A stretch of DNA of 64,000 nt, taken from the NCBI RefSeq assembly GCF_029919115.1, contig NZ_CP123990.1:4056501-4120500 (forward strand). The letters are read 5' to 3'. Of this stretch, positions 18,187-26,387 are shown one piece after another (positions within the stretch are counted from its first letter, which is position 1; every line of letters starts with the position of its first letter). The notes below the pieces were generated by a model, which did not search any database, was not told the origin of the DNA, and was given only the letters and a program-made list of their open reading frames with translations. The position numbers and the translations under genes were made by a program. The DNA is from Variovorax paradoxus (lineage in GTDB: Bacteria; Pseudomonadota; Gammaproteobacteria; Burkholderiales; Burkholderiaceae_C).

Positions 18187-18277
18187 CATCGCGCACGAAG
18201 CCGTGCGCACCGGTTGTCTCCTCCACCCTTCCAATTGGTGGATTTAGCCCCGAGCTGCAAGGCTCGGGGCTTTTTTC
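18187..18277 (+). ncRNA. Candidate small RNA with C-rich anti-Shine-Dalgarno loop
   Basis: About 90 nt between a good promoter (TTGCAA-16-TATACT) and a strong intrinsic terminator, with no open reading frame. Predicted elements in order: a 7-bp hairpin GCGCACG/CGTGCGC (18191-18208), a single-stranded TCTCCTCC (18217-18224) complementary to ribosome binding sites, a 6-bp hairpin TCCACC/GGTGGA (18222-18242), then terminator stem AGCCCCGAGC/GCTCGGGGCT (18246-18271) and six T. This layout resembles C-rich trans-acting sRNAs that bind mRNA leaders. Alternatively it is the attenuated leader of the downstream porin. Identity not recognised. Confidence 0.55.
18246..18277 (+). terminator. Intrinsic terminator of the small RNA candidate
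   Basis: Perfect 10-bp stem AGCCCCGAGC (18246-18255) / GCTCGGGGCT (18262-18271) with a 6-base loop, followed by TTTTTTCTTT. Lies upstream of porin 2 on the same strand, so transcription from the promoter at 18153 should mostly stop here. Confidence 0.85.
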
Positions 18278-18397
18278 TTTGTGCCTTCAGATACCTGGAG
18301 ACTGGCACCCACTCTAGTTTCGGCACCGCAAAGGGCAGTTGCTCTGGCTGCCCTGGCTGTTGCCGGTGTTGCCTCGGCTCAGTCGTCCGTCACGCTG

Positions 18398-18499
18398 TTC
18401 GGTGTGGTCGACGCGTCGATCAGCGGCTACTCGTCCACCTCGCGTGACTTCGGTGTGGTCGACGCGTCGATCAGCGGCTACTCGTCCACCTCGCGTGAC
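18398..18499. repeat. 51-bp in-frame tandem duplication in porin 2
   Basis: Two adjacent copies (18398-18448, 18449-18499) duplicate 17 codons, FGVVDASISGYSSTSRD. It covers the same protein segment as the 67-bp duplication in porin 1, but with different end points. Confidence 0.88.
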
Positions 18500-18601
18500 A
18501 TGTACAACGGCGTCTCGTACAACGCTTTCGGCGTTCCCGTCTACAACCCGTTCTACGTCAACCGGGGCAGCGTCAAAACCAGCAAGACGGTCATGGCCAA
18601 T

Positions 18602-18671
18602 TCGGGCTACAACTCCAGCCGTCTGGGCTTCCGTGGTCGGGCTACAACTCCAGCCGTCTGGGCTTCCGTGG
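18602..18671. repeat. 35-bp tandem duplication in porin 2 (frameshifting)
   Basis: Copies at 18602-18636 and 18637-18671 over the SGYNSSRLGFRG codons, at the same protein position and with the same length as in porin 1. Confidence 0.88.
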
Positions 18672-18855
18672 CACCGAAGACCTCGGCGGCGGCCTGGCAG
18701 CCAGCTTCTGGCTCGAAGCCCCAATCACCAACGACGACGGCGCAACCGGTGTTTCGACGTTCGCTCGTCGCTCGACCGTGAGCCTGTCGGGTGGTTTCGG
18801 TGAAGTCCGCCTCGGCCGTGACCGTGACTACACCCCCACGTTCTGGAACGACACC

Positions 18856-18989
18856 GTGTTCGATCCGTTCGGCACCAACGGCGTTGGCACCAACCTGATC
18901 TCGACGGCCAACGGCTTCAACAGTGTTCGATCCGTTCGGCACCAACGGCGTTGGCACCAACCTGATCTCGACGGCCAACGGCTTCAACA
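18856..18989. repeat. 67-bp tandem duplication in porin 2 (restores frame)
   Basis: Exact copies at 18856-18922 and 18923-18989 encode FDPFGTNGVGTNLISTANGFN twice. Together with the 35-bp unit it adds 102 bases, so the 3' part returns to the original frame. Confidence 0.9.
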
Positions 18990-19788
18990 CCGACGGCGGC
19001 GCTGGCGGTTTCGGCGGCAACCTCAATTCGACGCGCGCCAGCAATTCGATCGGCTACTTCCTGCCGCCGAACCTGGGTGGCTTCTACGGCCAAGTGATGT
19101 ACGCGTTCCATGAGAAGACCAAGTACAGCCCTGGCCTCGCCACGCCCAATGTCGCAAACAACTCGCGCGCAGGCCGCTATGTCGGTGGCCGCTTCGGCTA
19201 CGCCAACGGCCCGCTGGACGTTGCATTGGCCTATGGTCAAAGCACCGTGGGCGACGACTTCTACGCCGGCATGACCAACAAGGTCAACACGTTGAACCTC
19301 GGTGCTTCGTACGACTTCGGTCCCGCAAAGCTCTTCGGTGAACTGTCGCAAGCCAAGCTGAAGACCGACATCGACGGCAACTTCATCGTCCAGCCGGGCT
19401 CCGTGCCGTCGACCAAGCTCAATGGCTGGTTGCTGGGCGTGACGGTCCCCGTCGGCGCCGGCTTGATTCGCGCGTCGTACTCGGCCGTGAAGTACAAGAC
19501 GGGCGGCACCGACGACTTGTTCTTCAACGACCAACGCAGCAATCCGAAGGCCAACAAGCTGGCTCTGGGCTATGTTCACAACCTGTCGAAGCGCACGGCC
19601 CTGTACGCAACGGTGGCTCGCGTGAGCAACAAGAACGGCGCATCGCTGTCGGTGGGCAACCAGCCCTTCATCGGCGGCAACGTCTTCACCCCGAAGACCT
19701 CGACCGGCTACGACTTCGGCATTCGCCACGCTTTCTGATCACCGTTGATCCGATGCTGGCTCCAGCCAGTTCGAGTCGATTCAGTGTC

Positions 19789-19818
19789 AAGCCGCCCAGC
19801 GCAAGCCGGGCGGCTTTT
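19789..19818 (+). terminator. Rho-independent terminator of porin 2
   Basis: 9-bp stem AAGCCGCCC (19789-19797) / GGGCGGCTT (19808-19816) with a 10-base loop, followed by a run of T. Begins about 50 bases after the porin 2 stop codon. Confidence 0.85.
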
Positions 19819-19827
19819 TGGCCTTGC

Positions 19828-20958
19828 TCAACTCACGCGGCCACGTCTGCTTTGCAGCAGGCCCACATTCATTTCACCGTTCAGGACCGAAGCATAGAAC
19901 CGCTCGACCATGTTCACACTCGTGCGCGCATTGCGCGCCAGGGTCAGCATGTCGATGCCCTGCCCGTACAACAGCCGCAACGTGATTGCGGTGTGGCGCA
20001 GGCAATAGAGCGTTCTCGATTGGCCGAGCGGACCTTTCTCCAGCGCGGTAACTTCCAACGCCCAATGGAAAAGAAAGTTGAGCACCGCAAGAGCGTGTTC
20101 ACGATTCTTCAATTGCGGCATGAAGATGTAGTCTTCCGCCCCGCCACAGCTTTGCTCGCGACGATGGGCAAGCAGGCATTCATAAACCCGCACCGCAGGA
20201 CGCAAGCTCACGATGGGCTGGCTGTGCCGCTTGGTCTCGGGCAAGTTCATTCGCAAATAGACGTGCTTTGCGCGCACGACTTCAATGTGCTTGTGCTTCA
20301 TGAGCTTGATATCGCTCGGACGAACGAAGGTGTTCACCATCCAGCGAATCAGCCAGGGAAGCTCCTCCGGCATGACGAGCAACTCGCGCGCGATCCAGAA
20401 GCGCTCGCCGGCGCTCAGTTGCTCGAGCACCGGATGCGGCTGCCCGCGCAACCTGCGTGCAGCCGCCACAACGGCACGGTACTCCGCAACGCTGAAGCTG
20501 CCGCGCGGCTGACTGCGCACCTTGACCTTCGGAAACGCCGGCGCGCTGCGAAGCACGCCGGTGTTCACGCCATGCGTGATCACTTTGCGCAGCAGTACCA
20601 GGTACTGCGCAATCGTCGTGCTGGTGAAGCCCTGCGCCCCCAGATGGTCGATCAGGCGTTGCGCATCAGCCGTGGCAAATGCCTGAGCCTGCACGGCACC
20701 CAGCAGCGGAACGATGTGGGCTCGCAACCTGTTGCCCATCACCTGCCAGGTGGGCCGACCAATTTCACCGCGCTGTACGCGCGCAGCCTCTGCTTGCATC
20801 AACCCTTTGGAGAGGTCGCTGACAGAAACTGATAACAAATTTTGCTCATCTGTTAACTGACTTGCGGACGGATGAATCGCGGGATAAGCACGCGCAAAAA
20901 ATCCCGAATCGTTCGCGGCCGGGGCTCTTTGAATGAGGTTTATGACATTTGTGTCCAT
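19828..20958 (-). CDS. Orphan tyrosine recombinase/integrase family protein
   Basis: 376 aa from ATG 20958 (MDTNVINLIQRAPAAND); an alternative start lies 12 codons upstream. Phage-integrase-type catalytic domain in the C-terminal half: Arg213 (TFVRPSDIKL), Lys243 (PETKRHSQP), Arg321 (LYCLRHTAIT) and the nucleophile Tyr355 (VERFYAS). The first box II residue, normally His, is Tyr318. The N-terminal part has a SAM-like core-binding domain (around residues 55-135). No tRNA, attachment-site repeats or other mobile genes flank it, so it is probably a resident recombinase or a remnant of an element. Divergent from ilvA, 49 bases between starts. Confidence 0.85.
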   Translation of the reverse strand: MDTNVINLIQRAPAANDSGFFARAYPAIHPSASQLTDEQNLLSVSVSDLSKGLMQAEAARVQRGEIGRPTWQVMGNRLRAHIVPLLGAVQAQAFATADAQRLIDHLGAQGFTSTTIAQYLVLLRKVITHGVNTGVLRSAPAFPKVKVRSQPRGSFSVAEYRAVVAAARRLRGQPHPVLEQLSAGERFWIARELLVMPEELPWLIRWMVNTFVRPSDIKLMKHKHIEVVRAKHVYLRMNLPETKRHSQPIVSLRPAVRVYECLLAHRREQSCGGAEDYIFMPQLKNREHALAVLNFLFHWALEVTALEKGPLGQSRTLYCLRHTAITLRLLYGQGIDMLTLARNARTSVNMVERFYASVLNGEMNVGLLQSRRGRVS

Positions 20959-21007
20959 GTCATATCCACAAGCAATCCCGATGCCTCTTATCATCGTCAG
21001 TTATCAA

Positions 21008-22621
21008 ATGAAAACTCCCTTGGAAAAAATCGTGCGCGATGCCCCTGTTCCGGCGCTGACGCCTGCCGACTATCTCAGAAAAATTTTGAACGCCCGCGTT
21101 TACGACGTGGCCGTCGAATCCGCACTCGAGAAAGCAAATGCGCTCAGCCAGCGGCTCGGCAACACCGTGCTGCTCAAGCGCGAAGACCAGCAGCCGGTTT
21201 TCAGCTTCAAGCTGCGCGGCGCGTACAACAAGATGGCGCATCTCACGTCCGAGCAGCTGGCGAGTGGCGTCATCTGCGCATCGGCCGGCAACCACGCACA
21301 AGGCGTTGCACTGGGCGCACGCAAGCTCGGTACGCGCGCGGTGGTGGTCATGCCGGTGACGACACCCCGGCTCAAGATCGATGCAGTACGCGGCTTCGGC
21401 GGCGAAGTCGTGCTGCATGGAGACAGCTATTCCGATGCCTATCTGCATGCACTCGAACTGCAGGCACAACAAGGCCTGACCTTCGTGCATCCGTTTGACG
21501 ACCCCGACGTGATTGCGGGCCAGGGCACCATCGCGATGGAGATCCTGCGGCAGCATCAAGGCCGGCTCGATGCCGTCTTTGTCGCAATAGGCGGCGGCGG
21601 ACTCATCTCGGGCGTGGCCAACTACATCAAGGCGGTACGTCCGGAGATCAAGATCATCGGCGTGCAGATGAACGACTCCGACGCAATGATGCAATCGGTG
21701 GCGGCGCATCAACGCGTGAGCCTGTCCGACGTCGGACTGTTTTCAGACGGCACCGCGGTCAAGCTCGTCGGCGAAGAAACGTTTCGCATTGCCAGCAACC
21801 TGGTCGATGAATACATTGCGGTCGACACCGACGCCGTCTGCGCGGCCATCAAGGACGTCTTCGTCGACACCCGCAGCATCGTGGAGCCGGCAGGCGCACT
21901 CGCGGTGGCCGCCATCAAGCAATACGTGGCCGGACATGGCCGCCATGGCGAAACCTACGCAGCCATCCTGTGCGGTGCCAACATGAACTTCGACCGCCTG
22001 CGCTTTGTCGCCGAACGCGCCGAGGTGGGCGAAGAGCGCGAGGCTCTGTTTGCGGTAACGATTCCAGAAGAGCGCGGCAGCTTCCGCCGCTTTTGCGAAC
22101 TGGTCGGCGAGATGCCGGCGAGCGAGTCGCAAGAGGCGGGCTCCACCGGCGGCGCGCTGCGCAACGTGACGGAGTTCAACTACCGCATCAGCGATGCGGC
22201 CAAGGCGCATGTGTTCGTGGGCCTGACCACGTCGACGCGCGGCGAATCGACCACCATCGCGCAGACATTCAACGCCCACGGCTTCGACGCACTCGACCTT
22301 ACCCACGATGAGCTTGCCAAGGAACACCTGCGGCATCTCGTGGGCGGGCGCACGGGCCTGGCGCATGACGAGCGGCTGCTGCGATTCGTCTTCCCTGAAC
22401 GGCCGGGGGCGCTGCTCAAGTTTTTGAACCTGATGCGGCCGAACTGGAACATCAGCCTCTTCCACTACCGCAACCAGGGTGCCGACTACGGGCGCATTCT
22501 GGTGGGCTTGCAGGTGCCGGCCGGCGATGCAGCCGCCTTCGATGCCTTTCTCGAAACGCTGGGCTACCCCTACGTCGAGGAAACCGCGAATCCGGCGTAT
22601 CGCCTGTTCCTGCAGGCCTGA
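21008..22621 (+). CDS. ilvA: Threonine ammonia-lyase, biosynthetic
   Basis: 537 aa. PLP-dependent deamination of threonine to 2-oxobutanoate, first step of isoleucine synthesis. PLP lysine Lys68 in the SFKLRGAYNK motif, the SAGNHAQGVA substrate loop, the glycine-rich phosphate cup IGGGGLISG, and two C-terminal ACT-like regulatory domains (FAVTIPEERGSFRRFCELVG and LRFVFPERPGALLKFLNLM), which in the family mediate isoleucine inhibition and valine activation. The two-ACT form marks it as the biosynthetic enzyme. ATG 21008 gives the family N-terminus MKTPLEKIV, though no good Shine-Dalgarno precedes it. Confidence 0.97.
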   Translation: MKTPLEKIVRDAPVPALTPADYLRKILNARVYDVAVESALEKANALSQRLGNTVLLKREDQQPVFSFKLRGAYNKMAHLTSEQLASGVICASAGNHAQGVALGARKLGTRAVVVMPVTTPRLKIDAVRGFGGEVVLHGDSYSDAYLHALELQAQQGLTFVHPFDDPDVIAGQGTIAMEILRQHQGRLDAVFVAIGGGGLISGVANYIKAVRPEIKIIGVQMNDSDAMMQSVAAHQRVSLSDVGLFSDGTAVKLVGEETFRIASNLVDEYIAVDTDAVCAAIKDVFVDTRSIVEPAGALAVAAIKQYVAGHGRHGETYAAILCGANMNFDRLRFVAERAEVGEEREALFAVTIPEERGSFRRFCELVGEMPASESQEAGSTGGALRNVTEFNYRISDAAKAHVFVGLTTSTRGESTTIAQTFNAHGFDALDLTHDELAKEHLRHLVGGRTGLAHDERLLRFVFPERPGALLKFLNLMRPNWNISLFHYRNQGADYGRILVGLQVPAGDAAAFDAFLETLGYPYVEETANPAYRLFLQA

Positions 22622-22631
22622 CCGAAGCTCC

Positions 22632-23267
22632 CTATTGCGCTGTTTGTGCAGGTGCCGGAGGTGGCACCTGTTGCGGCTGCTGCGATTGCTGCGCAGCCGC
22701 ATCGGCAGGCGAAGGTGCAATCACCGGGGGAACCGCTGCCGGAAAGAGCCCGCTGGGCCGTGCCGCAGGTGAAGGCGCTGCCGGCATGCTCGGCAAGCCC
22801 GTGTTGCCGACGCTGATCGGCGCCCGCACGGGCAACTGCAACGTAAATGCCGCCGGCCCCTGCGCGCTGGTGCCGAGCGTCGCCGCACGCACGCCCACCG
22901 ACTGCAGCACATAGTTGTCGCCGACACGCGAGCCGACACGGAACGGGCGCGGAGGCTTGCCGTCGATGGAGATCAGTGCGGCGCCCTGGTTGAAAGGATC
23001 GGCCACCACGCCCGAAAGCACAAAGCGGCTGGCTGCCTCGGGCGCCGAAGGCGCAGCTTCCGTTGCCGAAACCGCGCCCAGCAGCCTTGCGACCGCCTCC
23101 GCATCGGCCGACACCGGCGCTCGCGGCATTGTTGCCGCGGCCGCTACCGGCTCGGCCGGACTGGCGAGGCGAAGTCCCCAGAACACCGCGGCGCCGGCCG
23201 CCAGCGCCCAGAGTCCCGCGGTTGCAACAGGGGCGTGCCAACGGGCAGCGGAATAGGGACTTGTCAT
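22632..23267 (-). CDS. gspC: Type II secretion system protein C (inner-membrane clamp)
   Basis: 211 aa. N-terminal transmembrane helix (ATAGLWALAAGAAVFWGLRLA), then the homology-region domain SRFVLSGVVADPFNQGAALISIDGKPPRPFRVGSRVGDNYVLQSVG, which in T2SS contacts the secretin. The C-terminus is a Pro/Ala/Gln-rich tail with no PDZ domain, the short GspC form. It diverges from gspG with only 49 bases between start codons, so the promoters for both directions must be compact and probably overlap. Confidence 0.85.
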   Translation of the reverse strand: MTSPYSAARWHAPVATAGLWALAAGAAVFWGLRLASPAEPVAAAATMPRAPVSADAEAVARLLGAVSATEAAPSAPEAASRFVLSGVVADPFNQGAALISIDGKPPRPFRVGSRVGDNYVLQSVGVRAATLGTSAQGPAAFTLQLPVRAPISVGNTGLPSMPAAPSPAARPSGLFPAAVPPVIAPSPADAAAQQSQQPQQVPPPAPAQTAQ

Positions 23268-23316
23268 GGCCGCGGATTATCATGCAGCGCGCTTTCCGAA
23301 ACATGTCATCCAAGCT

Positions 23317-23757
23317 ATGAAAAAAATCCTTCGCGACGCAGCCCGCACCGCCCAGCGCGGCTTCACGCTGATCGAATTGATGGTGGTGCTGGTCATCATC
23401 GGCGTGCTCGCCGCGCTGATCGTGCCCAACGTGATCGAGCGCGCCGACGACGCCCGCGTGACCGCCGCCAGGACCGACATCAACAACCTGATGCAGGCCC
23501 TCAAGCTCTATCGCCTGGACAACCAGCGCTACCCCACGGCCGAGCAAGGCCTGCAGGCGCTGCTCACGCGCCCCACCGCCGGCCCTGCCGCACCCAACTG
23601 GAAACCCTACGTCGAGAAGCTGCCGAACGACCCGTGGGGCCATCCGTATCAATACATGAATCCGGGTATCAAGGGCGAAATCGACGTGCTCTCGCTCGGC
23701 GCCGATGGCCAGGCCGGCGGCGAGGGCAAGAATGCCGACATCGGCAGTTGGCAATAG
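23317..23757 (+). CDS. gspG: Type II secretion system major pseudopilin G
   Basis: 146 aa from ATG 23317 (MKKILRDAARTAQRGFTLIELM). The prepilin peptidase cleavage motif RG/FTLIE is followed by the hydrophobic helix VVLVIIGVLAALIVP. The globular part carries the GspG signature ARTDINNLMQALKLYRLDNQRYPTAEQGLQALL and the calcium-site C-terminal region. Builds the periplasmic pseudopilus that pushes substrates through GspD. First gene of the gspGHIJKLMNDEF operon; no prepilin peptidase gene is in this window. Confidence 0.96.
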   Translation: MKKILRDAARTAQRGFTLIELMVVLVIIGVLAALIVPNVIERADDARVTAARTDINNLMQALKLYRLDNQRYPTAEQGLQALLTRPTAGPAAPNWKPYVEKLPNDPWGHPYQYMNPGIKGEIDVLSLGADGQAGGEGKNADIGSWQ

Positions 23758-24196
23758 CCAGGCTCGCGGCTTCACGCTGCTCGAGCTGATCGTGGTGATC
23801 GCGATCATCGCGATGGCCACCGCCGGCGTGAGCTTTGCGCTGCGCGACAGCAGCGCCGCCTCGCTCGACCGCGAGGCCGACCGGCTGGCCGCGCTGCTCG
23901 AATCGGCTCGCGCCCAATCGCGCGCAAGCGGCGTCGCGGTGCGATGGCGCATCGTGGAAGGCGGCGGCTTCGTCTTCGACGGATTGGCCCCCGATGCGCT
24001 GCCCAGCGGATGGGCTTCCAGCGGTATCACTGCCCAGGCTTCCCTGGCAGGCGGCGCCCCGGTTGCCGCCGTGCAGCTGGGCCCGGATCCGATCATTGCC
24101 GCACAGCAGATCGTCCTGTATTCCGAAGGCCCGCCCGCGCGGTCGCTGCGCATTGCGACCGACGGCCTGCGGCCTTTCACCGTCACCACGCCATGA
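23732..24196 (+). CDS. gspH: Type II secretion system minor pseudopilin H
   Basis: 154 aa from ATG 23732, overlapping gspG by 26 bases. Cleavage motif RG/FTLLELIVVIAIIAMATAGVSFALRD, then a GspH-type globular domain (AARLLESARAQSRASG-like helix and AVRWRIVEGGGFVFDGL strands). A minor pseudopilin near the tip of the pseudopilus. Confidence 0.9.
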   Translation: MPTSAVGNSQARGFTLLELIVVIAIIAMATAGVSFALRDSSAASLDREADRLAALLESARAQSRASGVAVRWRIVEGGGFVFDGLAPDALPSGWASSGITAQASLAGGAPVAAVQLGPDPIIAAQQIVLYSEGPPARSLRIATDGLRPFTVTTP

Positions 24197-24567
24197 GCAG
24201 CAGGCGGCGTTCGGCATACGGCGGATTCACGCTGATCGAAGTGCTGATTGCGCTCGGCATCGTTGCATTGGCGCTGGCGGCGGGTTCGCAGGCCACCATG
24301 TCGCTCACCCGCAATGCACAGCGCCAATCGGACCTGCTGCTGGCCGACCTGTGCGCCGAGAACGAGCTCGCCAAGGCGCGGCTCGCGCGGCAAATGCCGG
24401 CCGTGGGCGATTCGGGTTCGATCTGCGTTCAGGCTGGCGTTTCGTTCAACGTGACCACTTCCACCATCGCCACGCTGAACCCCAACTTCCGGCGGGTCGA
24501 CGTGCAGGTGCGCGACGAAGCAAACGCGCCGGTGTTGCGCATCTCGACCGTGGTGGGCCGCTTCTGA
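24193..24567 (+). CDS. gspI: Type II secretion system minor pseudopilin I
   Basis: 124 aa from ATG 24193; ATGA overlap with the gspH stop. Motif GG/FTLIEVLIALGIVALALAAGSQA and a GspI domain with LLLADLCAENELAKARL. In the known complex GspI, J and K form the trimer at the pseudopilus tip. Confidence 0.92.
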   Translation: MSSRRRSAYGGFTLIEVLIALGIVALALAAGSQATMSLTRNAQRQSDLLLADLCAENELAKARLARQMPAVGDSGSICVQAGVSFNVTTSTIATLNPNFRRVDVQVRDEANAPVLRISTVVGRF

Positions 24568-25253
24568 TGCGCCGCGCCGCACGCCAGAAAAAAAGCCGAC
24601 GGGGCTTCACGCTGATCGAACTGCTCGTGGCCATTGCGGTGATGGCGCTGCTGGCGCTCGTGAGCTGGCGGGGGCTTGACGGCATGTCGCGCGCCACCAC
24701 GCAAAACCAGCAACGCGCCGACGCAGTGTTGACGCTGCAGACCACACTCGCGCAATGGAGCGCCGATCTCGACGCGGTGACCGCGCTCGCGCAAACGCGC
24801 CCCATCGACTGGAACGGCCGCGTGTTGCGGCTCACACGGCGCGGCAGCGATGCGGCAGCGCCGGCCATGCACGTGGTCGCATGGACGCTGCGCTCCGGTG
24901 CCGACGGCACCCGCTGGCGGCGCTGGCAATCGCCGCCCTTCACCACGCGCGGCGAATGGCAGCAGGCCTGGAACATGGCCGCCTCCTGGGCGCAGGAAGG
25001 CGGCGCCGGCGAGGTCGCGCTGATGCCTGTGGACAGCTGGCAGCTCTACTACTTTCGCGAAAATACCTGGACGCCCGCGGGCGAGTTGCCGACCGGTGCG
25101 CCTAATCCGGCGAACCCGTCCAACCCGACAGGCGCGATCGTGAACATGCCGGACGGCATTCGCCTGGTGCTGAATCTCGCCCCTGGCGAAGGGCTGGCAG
25201 GCACGCTCACGCGCGACTGGGTCAAGCCCACGGTGGGAGCGCCGCGATCATGA
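24567..25253 (+). CDS. gspJ: Type II secretion system minor pseudopilin J
   Basis: 228 aa from ATG 24567, overlapping the gspI stop by one base. Motif RRG/FTLIELLVAIAVMALLALVSWRGLDGM, followed by the GspJ core with QRADAVLTLQTTLAQWSADLDA and WQLYYFRENTWTPAG. Pairs with GspI and GspK in the tip complex. Confidence 0.93.
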   Translation: MRRAARQKKSRRGFTLIELLVAIAVMALLALVSWRGLDGMSRATTQNQQRADAVLTLQTTLAQWSADLDAVTALAQTRPIDWNGRVLRLTRRGSDAAAPAMHVVAWTLRSGADGTRWRRWQSPPFTTRGEWQQAWNMAASWAQEGGAGEVALMPVDSWQLYYFRENTWTPAGELPTGAPNPANPSNPTGAIVNMPDGIRLVLNLAPGEGLAGTLTRDWVKPTVGAPRS

Positions 25254-26251
25254 CCGCGCCCACCTTCGCCAGCCGCAGACAGCCGAACTGCCAACGCGGC
25301 GCCGCATTGCTCGCGGCAATGCTCACCGTGATGCTGGTCGCAACCTTCTCCGCCGCCGCGCTGTGGCAGCAATGGCGTTCGTCAGAGGTCGAGGCCGCGG
25401 AACGCGGGCGCGTGCAGGCCGCGTGGGTGCTGATTGGCGCACTCGACTGGTCGCGCCTCATCCTGCGCGAAGACGCCCTCACCGGCGGCCCCGACCACCT
25501 GGCCGAACCGTGGGCCGTGCCGCTCGCGGAGGCGCGGCTCACCAGTTTTCTGTCGGCCGAGAAAAACGTGGCAAGCGACAACCTCGAAGGCCTGCCGGAC
25601 GCATTCCTGTCGGGCCGCATCGTCGATGCGCAATCCAAGCTCAATGTGCTGTCGCTGGTGGATGGCAACAAGCCTGTACCGGCGAGTGTTGCCACCTTCA
25701 CCAAGCTGTTCAACATCCTGGGCCTGCCGGTGTCCGAGCTCGGCGCGATGACAAGCTCGCTCGTGCGCGCACTGGCAACAAGTACCGACCCGGCCGGCGG
25801 CGGCGATGCCGGCGCCGCGCCGCTCATGCCGCAAGAGGTGTCGCAGCTGGTGTGGCTCGGCCTTTCGCCCTCGACCGCAGCGGCCCTCGAGCCCTACGTG
25901 ACGATCCTGCCGATTCGCACCCCCCTCAACATCAACACCGCAAGCGCCGAGGCCATCAGCGCCAGCTTGCCGTCCTTGACCATCAGCGATGCGCGCCAAC
26001 TGGTAGAGAAGCGCACCCGCTCGTTCTTCAAGCAGATTGCCGATGCCAATGCCGCCCTCCCCAATGGCGGCACGCAGTTCAATGCGGCCCAGCACAGCGT
26101 GAGCACCCAGTTCTTCGAGGTCTACGGCCGGCTGCGGCTCGACCGCACCTGGGTGGAAGAGCGGTCGCTGCTGCAGCGCGACGGCGTCACCGTGAAGACC
26201 ATCTGGCGCAATCGCGGGGCCGGAATGACGGCCCCTCCGGCTAAACCCTGA
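25250..26251 (+). CDS. gspK: Type II secretion system minor pseudopilin K
   Basis: 333 aa, ATGA overlap with gspJ. The N-terminus QRGAALLAAMLTVMLVATFSAAA is the atypical GspK cleavage/helix region, lacking the usual Glu5. The large globular domain contains the helix-hairpin-helix-like part with INTASAEAISASLPSLTISDARQLV. Caps the pseudopilus. Followed by 136 non-coding bases before gspL, the only sizeable break in the operon. Confidence 0.92.
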   Translation: MTAPTFASRRQPNCQRGAALLAAMLTVMLVATFSAAALWQQWRSSEVEAAERGRVQAAWVLIGALDWSRLILREDALTGGPDHLAEPWAVPLAEARLTSFLSAEKNVASDNLEGLPDAFLSGRIVDAQSKLNVLSLVDGNKPVPASVATFTKLFNILGLPVSELGAMTSSLVRALATSTDPAGGGDAGAAPLMPQEVSQLVWLGLSPSTAAALEPYVTILPIRTPLNINTASAEAISASLPSLTISDARQLVEKRTRSFFKQIADANAALPNGGTQFNAAQHSVSTQFFEVYGRLRLDRTWVEERSLLQRDGVTVKTIWRNRGAGMTAPPAKP

Positions 26252-26318
26252 GTCCGGCTTCCTCCACCAGTTTTCCTGCACCAAAATCATTGCCTAACGC
26301 CCGTCGCAACTACGTCAC

Positions 26319-26339
26319 ACGCTACAAATAAAGTAGCGT
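26319..26339. promoter_or_regulatory. Inverted repeat in the gspK-gspL gap
   Basis: Perfect 7-bp arms ACGCTAC / GTAGCGT around AAATAAA. There is no T-run after it, so it is not a clear terminator. A TACAAT box at 26360-26365 lies just downstream and could be a -10 element for an internal promoter driving gspL onward. Function uncertain. Confidence 0.3.
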
Positions 26340-26387
26340 CAATGCAATAAGCGCACCCCTACAATCAGCCGCCCTTCCGAAATCGAA

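Larger units (their letters stand above)
18281..19738 (+). pseudogene. Gram-negative porin (Omp32/Porin_4 family), damaged 5' end and tandem duplications
   Basis: Second trimeric porin, similar along its length to porin 1. The signal peptide core VALAALAVAGVASAQ is intact, but the expected MKKSL start is replaced by unrelated sequence, so there is no proper start codon. Exact tandem duplications follow: 51 bp (18398-18499, in frame), 35 bp (18602-18671, shifts frame), 6 bp at GRDRDY, and 67 bp (18856-18989, shifts back). Between the 35- and 67-bp units the frame is +2, then it returns. The C-terminus is complete (GYDFGIRHAF, terminal Phe). Longest clean piece 18923-19738. Either a pseudogene or a misassembled functional porin. 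Confidence 0.85.

Noticed and set aside
19828..20958. Prophage or integrative element around the tyrosine recombinase
   Set aside because: No phage structural, replication or conjugation genes, no tRNA and no flanking direct repeats; neighbours are core genes.
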